From Candidatus Bathyarchaeota archaeon (lineage in GTDB: Archaea > Thermoproteota > Bathyarchaeia > Bathyarchaeales > SOJC01): a stretch of DNA of 64,000 nucleotides. Made by a program: the position numbers and the translations under genes. Below are positions 17,996 to 24,857 of this stretch, in pieces. Numbering within the stretch: position 1 is the first letter of the stretch; the number at the start of each line of letters is the position of its first letter. The stretch lies in contig JAOZHR010000026.1 of assembly GCA_026014805.1 (NCBI GenBank), positions 48,115-112,114 on the forward strand, read 5' to 3'. Under the pieces are notes generated by a model. That model did not search any database. It saw nothing but the letters and a program-made list of their open reading frames with translations, and was not told the DNA's origin.

Positions 17996-18444
17996 TTTTT
18001 CTTTTGTTCCTTGGCGTTTTCGATGTCTCTGATACGAGGTCTTATTCGTTCCTCAAGTTCTTTTTCTATTCCTTCAAGATCTTTCTGTATTTTGTCTAAC
18101 TGGGTTTTGTCTGCTTTGCCCTTGAGTGAACGCACTTCATCAGTAAGCGAGGACAATGCACGTTTTAGAGCGATCATTTGGTTGTGAAGCGGGAAGACTA
18201 TATCAGTTATGAACCCCAAATGTTCATCCGTTTTTCGTCGGGTTTTTTGCTCGTTTTCTATTAGCATATAAGTGTCTCCAACATAGAAGGCAAGTTTTTG
18301 TATTATGTGATTTAAAGGGCGCACAATGTTTGATATTACGATTCGTGCCACTGGCAACGAGCTATCCAGTTTTTCGAGTTGTTTTATGAGATCTGCGGTT
18401 TCTTCTTGGCGCCTCTTGAGGTAGTTGTCATTTGTCTTCATCAT
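17974..18444 (-). CDS. Cargo gene: coiled-coil protein, function unknown
   Basis: 156 aa, almost entirely alpha-helical, with heptad runs at the N-terminus (RRQEETADLIKQLEKLD) and over the last 60 residues (LTDEVRSLKGKADKTQLDKIQKDLEGIEKELEERI). The middle (ARIVISNIVRPLNHIIQKLAFYVGDTYM) is more hydrophobic. Its ATG overlaps the stop of the ribbon-helix-helix gene as ATGA, and its end overlaps the next gene, so the three are translationally coupled. I do not recognise the family. Confidence 0.7.
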   Translation of the reverse strand: MMKTNDNYLKRRQEETADLIKQLEKLDSSLPVARIVISNIVRPLNHIIQKLAFYVGDTYMLIENEQKTRRKTDEHLGFITDIVFPLHNQMIALKRALSSLTDEVRSLKGKADKTQLDKIQKDLEGIEKELEERIRPRIRDIENAKEQKKKWLMENK

Positions 18445-18614
18445 CTTTTTCCCGCCTCTTTTTGTGGTTTGGATAGATCTTGTTTAATCCACAAGTCAAT
18501 AGCTTCTTCTATGGCTTCGCTAATGTTTCCTTTTTTCATTCCCTTTCGTTCAAAGATTGTTCGTCTGAACTTTTCTTCTAGTTTGTCCTTAAGGACAACA
18601 TTTATTTTCCCCAT
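18441..18614 (-). CDS. Cargo gene: 57-aa ribbon-helix-helix (CopG-like) regulator
   Basis: Only 57 codons, but it has a convincing RHH layout. A short N-terminal strand (KINVVLKDKL) is followed by helix A (EEKFRRTIFERKGM), a KKGN turn, and helix B (ISEAIEEAIDLWIKQ). Such proteins bind palindromic operators as dimers and often repress their own promoter. ATG at 18614 is preceded by a GGTGAT ribosome site. It is the first gene of the leftward cargo operon, its stop overlapping the next start (ATGA), and it faces the transposase across a palindrome-containing region. Confidence 0.75.
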   Translation of the reverse strand: MGKINVVLKDKLEEKFRRTIFERKGMKKGNISEAIEEAIDLWIKQDLSKPQKEAGKR

Positions 18615-18736
18615 TATATCACCACAAAACCTTATAGAGATAGATACATAAAAGGTTTTAGGTTTGGAGAGATAAACCGATAACCTTTTATACTTATTTA
18701 TGTATTTATAGAGATAGAGAGATATGTGGTGATTGA
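18615..18736. promoter_or_regulatory. Divergent promoter with a 44-bp interrupted palindrome
   Basis: A large palindrome at 18648-18691 has arms ATAAAAGGTT and AACCTTTTAT, with inner arms GGTTT (18661-18665) and AAACC (18674-18678). Outer sequences ATCACCACA (18618-18626) and TGTGGTGAT (18725-18733) are also inverted and supply the Shine-Dalgarno of both genes. A TATAGAGATAGA direct repeat (near 18634 and 18708) flanks the palindrome. TATA-like TTTATACTTATTTA serves the transposase. The natural ligand is the element's own RHH protein (inference). Confidence 0.65.
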
Positions 18737-19864
18737 ATGATAACTACTACACAACAAACCGCTCGAAAAGAACGGGGAAAAACAATAGCGATTATAGGCG
18801 GTCAAGTGAAGTTTTTTGAAGAAACTATTTTTGAAGTGAAAAGTCAGTCGGGTAATGGCAAATATGAGGTTTTGAAAACGAGTATAGGTTGGATGTGTAG
18901 TTGCCCAGACCATATTTACCGACACATTAAATGCAAACACATCTACGCAGTCAATTTTTCTCTAGCATTAAAGAAACGAGTAGAATCTAAACGAATAACT
19001 CCAATAAACAATGTTTCTTCTTGCATCTACTGTAAATCAACAAACATAGTAAAGGATGGAGTCCGACACAACAAACACACAGACATTCAAAAGTTCTACT
19101 GCCGAAACTGTCAACAATACTTCTCTTTCAATGTAGGATTTGAAAAGATGAAACATAGCCCCCAAGCAATAACCACGGCATTGCAACTATACTTCAGTGG
19201 AGAATCTTTAAGGAACACTCAGAAATCGTTGAGACTTTTAGGCGTGGAAGTTGTACACTCAACGGTTTACAAATGGATAAAGAAGTACATCGGTTTAATG
19301 GAAAAATACATCGAGAAACTAAAACCAGAAGTTTCTGACACTTGGAGAGCTGACGAACTTTGGGTAAAATTCAAAGGCGACATGAAATACGTCTTCGCTA
19401 TAATGGATGATGAAACACGTTGCTGGATAGCTCAAGAAGTTGCAGAAACCAAGTTTAAGCATGATGCTAGAAAGCTGTTTCAGTTAGCCAAGAAGGTAAC
19501 TGGAAAAAAGCCTATGACATTGATAACTGACGGTCTTCCAGCTTACAATGACGCATACAAGAAAGAGTTCTGGACACTTAGAAATCCAAGAACCAACCAC
19601 ATACGACACATCAAAATACGAGGCGACAAGAACAACAACAAAATGGAAAGACTAAACGGAGAAATTCGTGATAGAGAAAAAGTCATGAGAGGATTGAAAA
19701 AGAAAGACACTCCAATACTTAAGGGATACCAAATATTTCATAACTACATTAGAACCCACGAAGGTTTGAACGGCAAAACACCCGCAGAAGCATGTGGAAT
19801 AAACGTTGAAGGAAAGAACAAGTGGAAAACTCTAATTCAAAACGCAAGTAGAAACGGAAATTAA
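18737..19864 (+). CDS. IS6-like DDE transposase with SWIM and zinc-ribbon domains
   Basis: 375 aa. An N-terminal SWIM zinc finger has C54, C56, C66 and H68 (CSC...CKH). A zinc ribbon has C96/C99 and C122/C125. A helix-turn-helix region follows at about 142-185. The catalytic domain has D206 (WRADELW), D265 (LITDGLPAY) and E304 (NNKMERLNGEIRDREK), the DDE order and spacing seen in IS6/IS240-like transposases. ATG at 18737 is preceded by GGTGAT. The stop lies one base from the end of the convergent 208-aa gene. All key residues are intact. Confidence 0.9.
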   Translation: MITTTQQTARKERGKTIAIIGGQVKFFEETIFEVKSQSGNGKYEVLKTSIGWMCSCPDHIYRHIKCKHIYAVNFSLALKKRVESKRITPINNVSSCIYCKSTNIVKDGVRHNKHTDIQKFYCRNCQQYFSFNVGFEKMKHSPQAITTALQLYFSGESLRNTQKSLRLLGVEVVHSTVYKWIKKYIGLMEKYIEKLKPEVSDTWRADELWVKFKGDMKYVFAIMDDETRCWIAQEVAETKFKHDARKLFQLAKKVTGKKPMTLITDGLPAYNDAYKKEFWTLRNPRTNHIRHIKIRGDKNNNKMERLNGEIRDREKVMRGLKKKDTPILKGYQIFHNYIRTHEGLNGKTPAEACGINVEGKNKWKTLIQNASRNGN

Positions 19865-19865
19865 T

Positions 19866-20492
19866 TCAACAGTCTAATACGATTCCAACATTTCCCCATG
19901 AAGAAAGGTCTAATTCAATATTATGGAGTTTCTTTCTTGGAAAGTTATCACCAGTCATTCTCACTTCTAGGACATATTTCTCACCTTTAGGAAGTACGAG
20001 AGGTTGCTGAAGGATTGTGCGGATAGCGACATTAAGTGATTTCTTTGGCACTTGACATAGTTGAACGATTATTCTATCACCAGAATTGATACTTGTACGT
20101 CTTTCATAGACTGGATGTGGCAAAATGAGCTGATAGTCGTCTTCCCCACGACCTTTTACTTTTATTTTAACCTTACAATCTATTGCTTTGGTTTTTCCCT
20201 TGTTTCTGATTCGTAAAAATAGGTCTTTATACTCGTCTTTAGTGCCAGCGTTACGAAGCTTTACCCATGAGTTCTCGATTGTAAAGTCGGGTTCACTAAA
20301 CATTTTCAGAACATATCCTATACCGCCAAACATAGCAAAAAACCCCAGAAATAGAGCTAGAATTAATGCCCCGAATCTCTCGTCTCTCATGTTCAAGAAT
20401 GAATAGTAATAGATGGCTAGAGCAATTGAAAAACCAAAATATGCCAATGAGACCATTTTCACAATAGTCTTGTCTTGAACCATAATCAACAC
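19866..20492 (-). CDS. Cargo gene: membrane-anchored beta-domain protein, function unknown
   Basis: 208 aa. Two membrane helices occupy about residues 12-33 (VSLAYFGFSIALAIYYYSFL) and 42-64 (ALILALFLGFFAMFGGIGYVL). The remainder looks like a beta-sandwich, possibly CARDB/immunoglobulin-like (LFLRIRNKGKTKAIDCKVKIKVKG). ATG at 20492 or at codon 4 are both possible. It lies wholly inside the element, just inside the right terminal repeat. No enzymatic motif is visible; a surface or immunity role cannot be excluded. Confidence 0.65.
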   Translation of the reverse strand: MLIMVQDKTIVKMVSLAYFGFSIALAIYYYSFLNMRDERFGALILALFLGFFAMFGGIGYVLKMFSEPDFTIENSWVKLRNAGTKDEYKDLFLRIRNKGKTKAIDCKVKIKVKGRGEDDYQLILPHPVYERRTSINSGDRIIVQLCQVPKKSLNVAIRTILQQPLVLPKGEKYVLEVRMTGDNFPRKKLHNIELDLSSWGNVGIVLDC

Positions 20493-20527
20493 TAATATTC
20501 ATCTTCGCATTTAAGCAAAAAATGTTT

Positions 20528-20577
20528 ATCCGACGAAAAAAACCACATTTCAAATCCGACATAGACGATACAGCACC
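20528..20577. repeat. Right terminal inverted repeat
   Basis: Its reverse complement begins GGTGCTGTATC and matches the left repeat at 43 of 50 positions, ending in CGTCGGAT. It starts immediately inside the right CGGTTGCA duplication. Confidence 0.88.
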
Positions 20578-20585
20578 CGGTTGCA
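20578..20585. repeat. Right target-site duplication CGGTTGCA
   Basis: Exact copy of 17669-17676 in the same orientation. The gar1 TATA element begins about five bases to its right, so the host promoter survived the insertion. Confidence 0.85.
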
Positions 20586-20588
20586 CAA

Positions 20589-20600
20589 GGTTTAAATAAG
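20589..20600 (+). promoter_or_regulatory. gar1-tfb promoter (TATA-like GGTTTAAATAAG)
   Basis: An archaeal TATA box centred about 34 bases before the gar1 GTG predicts a leaderless or very short-leader transcript. Its upstream border is the mobile element, so BRE contacts may now fall partly on the duplicated target. Confidence 0.6.
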
Positions 20601-20628
20601 GCGAAGTTTTTGAGTTTTTTGTCCTTTT

Positions 20629-20910
20629 GTGAGGGGATCTGGAAATTTGCAGCATTTAGGTCATGTGCTTCACGTAAGTGTAAGTCGGAATTTAATTCTA
20701 AAGGCAAAACTTCAGCCAAAAATCGGCGACAAAGTTGTAGATGAAAACCTAAGATATGTTGGTTCTGTTTTCGATGTTTTCGGTCCTGTTTCCTCACCTT
20801 ACGTTTCAGTAAAACCTATAATAACAGAGCCGCAAAGCTTGATTAAAAGTACACTTTACACGATTCCCTCTACAGCAAGGAGAAAGGAGAAGAGAAAGTA
20901 TGCAAGATAA
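20629..20910 (+). CDS. gar1: H/ACA ribonucleoprotein protein Gar1
   Basis: The 93-aa archaeal Gar1 binds Cbf5 and helps turnover of H/ACA-guided pseudouridylation. It shows the six-stranded barrel pattern with [38 protein letters not shown] and a basic tail ([11 protein letters not shown]). The GTG start is close behind a TATA box. The end overlaps tfb by 11 bases, a pairing often seen in archaea. Confidence 0.9.
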   Translation: MRGSGNLQHLGHVLHVSVSRNLILKAKLQPKIGDKVVDENLRYVGSVFDVFGPVSSPYVSVKPIITEPQSLIKSTLYTIPSTARRKEKRKYAR

Positions 20911-21856
20911 AGGAAGCTCTACGATTACTTCTGCTTCCACTCAGCCAGTAAAAGTTCAAAAATGCCCAGAATGTGGAAGCGACCGCCTTATACGTGATTA
21001 TGAGACTGCTGAAATTGTTTGCATGGATTGCGGTATTGTCATTGCTGCAAAGCTTCAGGATACGGGACCTGAATGGAGGGCATTTGACGATGAGCAACGG
21101 GCTAAAAGAATACGGGTAGGTGCGCCGTTAACATATACGATTCATGATAAAGGCTTATCCACTGTGATTGACTGGCACGACCGAGATGTTTATGGCAAGC
21201 GTCTTTCACCTGGCCAAAAGGCACAGGTTTATCGTCTTAGAAAATGGCAGCGGCGTATTCGAGTTTCAGATGCTACGGAACGGAATCTGGCTTATGCACT
21301 TTCAGAAATTAGCAACATTGCTAATGCCCTCAGCTTGCCCAAAAACATTCTCGAAACCGCTTCAGTAATTTATCGAAGGGCTGTAAAGGCACGTCTAATT
21401 CGCGGTCGGTCTATTCAAGGCGTAACTGCTGCTGCAATATATGTTGCCTGTAGGCAGTGTACTCTTCCAAGAACTTTGGAAGAAATTGCCCAAGCTTCAC
21501 ACATAAACAAGAAGGAGGTTGGCCGTAGCTACCGTTTCCTCGTCAAAGAACTTGATTACTTTATTCCACCACTTAAGCCAAGTCAATATATCGCGAAGTT
21601 TTCGAATCAGTTGACGATGCAGGGCAAAGTAGAAGAGATAGCTCATAAGATCTTGGCAACCGCAAAGGAGTTGAGATTGACTTCAGGAAGAGGCCCCACA
21701 GGTATCGCTGCAGCTGCAAGCTACATCGCATCTGTCTTAACAGGAGAAAGAAAGACTCAACGAGAAATCGCTGAAATTGCGCAAGTCACAGAAGTAACCA
21801 TAAGAAACCGTTACAAAGAACTTGTTGAACGCCTCTCATTCGCAATAAGCATGTAG
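20900..21856 (+). CDS. tfb: Transcription initiation factor B
   Basis: A 318-aa TFB. The N-terminal zinc ribbon ([24 protein letters not shown]) is at about residues 22-45, the B-finger/linker with GPEWRAFD at 56-63, and two cyclin repeats start at about 125 and 220. The helix-turn-helix [22 protein letters not shown] near the end contacts the BRE. It recruits RNA polymerase to TBP-bound promoters. ATG at 20900 lies inside gar1, so the two are cotranscribed. Confidence 0.96.
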   Translation: MQDKGSSTITSASTQPVKVQKCPECGSDRLIRDYETAEIVCMDCGIVIAAKLQDTGPEWRAFDDEQRAKRIRVGAPLTYTIHDKGLSTVIDWHDRDVYGKRLSPGQKAQVYRLRKWQRRIRVSDATERNLAYALSEISNIANALSLPKNILETASVIYRRAVKARLIRGRSIQGVTAAAIYVACRQCTLPRTLEEIAQASHINKKEVGRSYRFLVKELDYFIPPLKPSQYIAKFSNQLTMQGKVEEIAHKILATAKELRLTSGRGPTGIAAAASYIASVLTGERKTQREIAEIAQVTEVTIRNRYKELVERLSFAISM

Positions 21857-21961
21857 CCTTCACCCTTTCTTTTTTTAGATTCTTGCACAAGTTGCCACTA
21901 TGACGAACCAAACCAGCCTTTATGATAACAAAGCATTTTAGCAAAATATTGCCTAATCATA

Positions 21962-22396
21962 TTGGAGCTGCAAGTCTTGGCTAAATGTCCAAAGTGTGAA
22001 ACTGAAGTCACCGTTCCTTTCAAGACATGGTCTATTTCGAGAAAGACTTCAAAACCTGGTGGCACCACCGAGATTGTTTTTGGAATGTTTGAATGCCCAG
22101 AATGTGGAAATAAATTCCGTACTGGCGGGAAAAGAGAAGAGAAAAAAGAGTTAAGCATAAAAGGAGTGGCGGAAAAGATTAAAGGAATCGAGGGAGAACT
22201 GGTGAATACGCTGAAAAACCTGAGAGAAAAACTAAAAACTTTAGAAACAGAACGAGCAAACCTCCTATTGGAAATTAACGGATTGAAAAAAATGGCTGAG
22301 GCTAAGGCTAGTGCCTTGGAAAGCGAAATCGGAATGCTAAGAGAAGAAGTGCAGTCGCTAAAACAGTTACTTGGCGTTGGCGAAATGGAATCTTGA
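21962..22396 (+). CDS. Zinc-ribbon coiled-coil protein, function unknown
   Basis: 144 aa from TTG at 21962; TTG at 21977 gives MAKCPKC and may be the true start. A zinc ribbon uses CPKC near the N-terminus and CPECGNKF about 40 residues later. The rest is a continuous coiled coil (IKGIEGELVNTLKNLREKLKTLE...). This build is common in archaeal proteins of unknown role, often near chromatin or transcription genes. It is probably transcribed independently of tfb. Confidence 0.7.
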   Translation: MELQVLAKCPKCETEVTVPFKTWSISRKTSKPGGTTEIVFGMFECPECGNKFRTGGKREEKKELSIKGVAEKIKGIEGELVNTLKNLREKLKTLETERANLLLEINGLKKMAEAKASALESEIGMLREEVQSLKQLLGVGEMES

Positions 22397-22508
22397 ATAA
22401 CGATTGTCTACCTCAATAAGCGTTCGCTCAGCTTCGCCATGAAGAAAATTCGACAAATAGAAGCTTATTTTTTCTCTTTCATTCACCCTTATTATTAAAA
22501 ATCTTTTT

Positions 22509-23654
22509 ATGATTCCGTTCATCCTTCTTACTGACATGCAGATATTGCAGTTATCAACGGCCGCACCTAAAAGTAGGTATTCAACAGATGAACTCATGGA
22601 AGCCTTTCCATGCCAGATTCCGGATGGTATTAAAAGGAACATCATGAATTTAGGAGTCTCAAATAGACATTTAGTCAAATATGCTGATTCACCTTCAAAA
22701 TCAGAGACTATTTTGAGCGAAACGGGCCTAGTCAACCTTTGCCTAGAGGCTTGTAAACACACTGTCGAAAATGCAGGCCTTTCTATTAGAGAAATAGATT
22801 ACTTTATTGCAGCTTATGATGCGAACCCATTTTTGTGTCCAGGTCTCAGCCAGCTTCTGATTCGGAAACTTGGCTTTAACCCTTATGTTAACCATGTCAA
22901 TGTTCAAGGAATGGGCTGTACAGCCTTCACGAAAGCACTTGAGCTCGCTCAAAACTATCTTGCGGCGCACCCAAGAGGTTTCGTTCTGCTTTGCATTTCT
23001 GGGGTAAATTCATATTGGTTTTATAATCAAGTACAAGGCATGAAAGACATTATGGAAATCAGCAAAATTAACTCGATAATGCACAAAGATAGAAGGCAGA
23101 TGGAGCTGAGAAAATGGATTGCCGCCATGGAGTTTTTCCTCTTTGGAGACGGGGCAGCCAGCATCATAGTGTCAAATGAGGGAAGCGGCCTGTCCTTTGA
23201 TAAAATTGTGGAAGTCACGAATTTTAAAAAGATGGATTATTTAGCTGGTTACACCAGACTGACAGCCTTAAACGAGCCATTCAATTTCGGCTTTTACTCA
23301 CACCTAGACAGAGAAATTCCAGAACTCGGCGTCAAATACATTTCTCTGGTTCTTAGAAAACTGGTTGGAGAACATGTTGAAAAAATCATGAAAGCCACGA
23401 GAAAATTGGCAATCCACACCGGCAGCGAAAAGATACTTAACCTCATAGCTGAACACTTCGGGATTCAACCTGAAAAACTTGAAGAGTCCCATGAAGTGCT
23501 TAAGGAGTATGGAAATTTAGCCGGAGCAAGTTTGCCATTTATCCTTGAAAAAATAGTTTCTAGAAACAAACTTGCAAAAGGTGACGTTGTTTTAACGCTT
23601 GGTTATGGATGGGGCTTTTCAGCCTCTGCCTGTTCATTTGAGTTCAAGAAATAA
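22509..23654 (+). CDS. Thiolase-fold enzyme resembling type III polyketide synthase / ketoacyl synthase III
   Basis: 381 aa from ATG 22509; ATG at 22536 (MQILQLSTAAP) gives a more usual N-terminus and 372 aa. The chalcone-synthase-like triad is visible: Cys in VQGMGCTAFTKAL, His in LAIHTGSEKIL and Asn in YGNLAGASLPFIL, followed by the C-terminal GYGWGFSASACSF loop. Spacing between His and Asn matches type III PKS and fatty-acid elongase-type enzymes better than archaeal HMG-CoA synthase. It would condense acyl-CoA units. No tailoring genes lie beside it. Confidence 0.75.
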   Translation: MIPFILLTDMQILQLSTAAPKSRYSTDELMEAFPCQIPDGIKRNIMNLGVSNRHLVKYADSPSKSETILSETGLVNLCLEACKHTVENAGLSIREIDYFIAAYDANPFLCPGLSQLLIRKLGFNPYVNHVNVQGMGCTAFTKALELAQNYLAAHPRGFVLLCISGVNSYWFYNQVQGMKDIMEISKINSIMHKDRRQMELRKWIAAMEFFLFGDGAASIIVSNEGSGLSFDKIVEVTNFKKMDYLAGYTRLTALNEPFNFGFYSHLDREIPELGVKYISLVLRKLVGEHVEKIMKATRKLAIHTGSEKILNLIAEHFGIQPEKLEESHEVLKEYGNLAGASLPFILEKIVSRNKLAKGDVVLTLGYGWGFSASACSFEFKK

Positions 23655-23874
23655 CATAGTCATAACTTTGATGTTAAAGTTACGTGTGCATAAATCATTT
23701 GGCCTCCATTAGGCTTCCATTTGGAACCATACAAAAACTGGAGAGGATCAGGAGTTGCACATACACAAGGTTGCACAAATATTCTAGAGCCTAAAATACA
23801 GATCTTAGTTTAAGGGTGATGCACACTAGAAATCTCCACTTTTAAATACAATAGAATAGTCTCTTCTTTCAGCC

Positions 23875-24245
23875 ATGCAGAACCAACCCACAATACGCCC
23901 AGCCCAACAAAGTGACAAAGAAGTAGTCTTCAAATTCTGTGAACACACGTTCAACTTGGGCGACTACATCGCCAACGTCTGGGACAGATGGCTAAAGGAA
24001 AAACAGGCCAGACTACTCACAGCCACACTAAACAGCAAACCCGTAAGCATAATGCGTGTCTCACTGCAAAAACCTGGCGAAGCATGGCTGCGAGCGCGCG
24101 TGCCTACTCCTGCCAACAAGAGATCGCAAACGTCTACGCCTTCGCGTGTAACATACCTATAATCTCTGTCGCTCTCACTGAAACTGGCTTCAACAGCGAA
24201 GAACCCACAATTGAACTAATCTATGAAAAGAAACTAAACCGATAA
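23875..24245 (+). pseudogene. GNAT acetyltransferase pseudogene
   Basis: The first 70 codons read as a GNAT N-terminus (TIRPAQQSDKEVVFKFCEHTF ending KPGEAWLRARV). The conserved acetyl-CoA loop and most of the core are then missing. A C-terminal piece (AFACNIPIISVALTETGF) is present only in the +1 frame, from about 24060 to 24245. A deletion plus a frameshift best explains this. It has a TATA-like TTTAAATA about 35 bases upstream and may still be transcribed. Confidence 0.65.
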
Positions 24246-24262
24246 AAAGCAAGCAGAAAGAG

Positions 24263-24550
24263 TTAGCCGCCGCCTACAGGCGGAACAATCGCTACCTCAT
24301 CGCCTTCCCTCAACCGCGTCTCCAACCCCTCCGACAAGCTTACACTCTTCCCATTAACAAGCAACTGCAAATGCTCCCGCACCCTCCTTTTTTCATCATA
24401 TAAGTAGTCTTTGAACTCTTTCCCATGCCGTCTCACCAGTTCTTCCAAGACATCCTTGACAGTAACGAATCCCACATCGAATTCCAAGGTCTCATCACCT
24501 TTTTGAGCCAATTCACGCAACATCGTAAACAATCGCACCGAAACCTTCAA
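24263..24550 (-). CDS. MoaD/ThiS-family sulfur-carrier (ubiquitin-like) protein
   Basis: A 95-aa beta-grasp protein ending in the diagnostic di-glycine (IVPPVGGG), preceded by LREGDEVA. MoaD-type proteins carry sulfur as a C-terminal thiocarboxylate for molybdopterin or thiolation; in archaea the same fold (SAMP) also serves as a protein modifier. No MoaE or E1-like gene is adjacent, so sulfur carrier versus modifier cannot be decided. The final GGG leaves one extra glycine beyond the usual GG. Confidence 0.85.
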   Translation of the reverse strand: MKVSVRLFTMLRELAQKGDETLEFDVGFVTVKDVLEELVRRHGKEFKDYLYDEKRRVREHLQLLVNGKSVSLSEGLETRLREGDEVAIVPPVGGG

Positions 24551-24857
24551 AACAGATACGACCTTTAAAAGTCAATGTAGGAAATCTAAAAATAAACCTT
24601 CCTAGAGAAGTCAAAACTTAAGCATCGCTGAGAACGTTCGAATGTAACTTGGAAATTAACCAAATGCAAAACCTGTAAGATAATATTCTTAGCTTCTCCT
24701 TTCTCCCTCTTATTCTCTGCCATTTCTCAGTAAACGTCGACTCAATCTTAGGATTTTGGGCACTGCAACGACTTCGAACTTTCTCCCAACGCGTTAAATA
24801 ATATTCTACTCGGTTTTCAGTGAGTAAAAGCTATTTTTGTCCAATAAGATTACTTCT
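24551..24857. other. Intergenic stretch, nothing recognised
   Basis: About 307 bases, AT-rich, between moaD-like and gcvPB, which face the same way. It must hold the moaD-like promoter next to 24551 (GACCTTTAAAAG) and the 3' end of the gcvP transcript. I see no reading frame, tRNA or strong hairpin. Confidence 0.5.

Larger units (their letters stand above)
17677..20577. mobile_element. IS6-like transposon with cargo, 2901 bp, inserted between srp19 and gar1
   Basis: Boundaries are set by 50-bp terminal inverted repeats (17677-17726 and 20528-20577, 43 of 50 identical) beginning GGTRCTGTRTC, flanked by an exact 8-bp direct repeat CGGTTGCA. It encodes a 375-aa SWIM/zinc-ribbon DDE transposase plus a leftward operon (57-aa ribbon-helix-helix protein, 156-aa coiled coil, about 106-147-aa protein) and a convergent 208-aa membrane protein. 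Genes are packed with almost no gaps. IS6-family elements usually carry only a transposase of 230-260 aa in 700-900 bp, so this is an enlarged, cargo-bearing form. Intact repeats and an intact transposase suggest recent activity. Confidence 0.85.
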
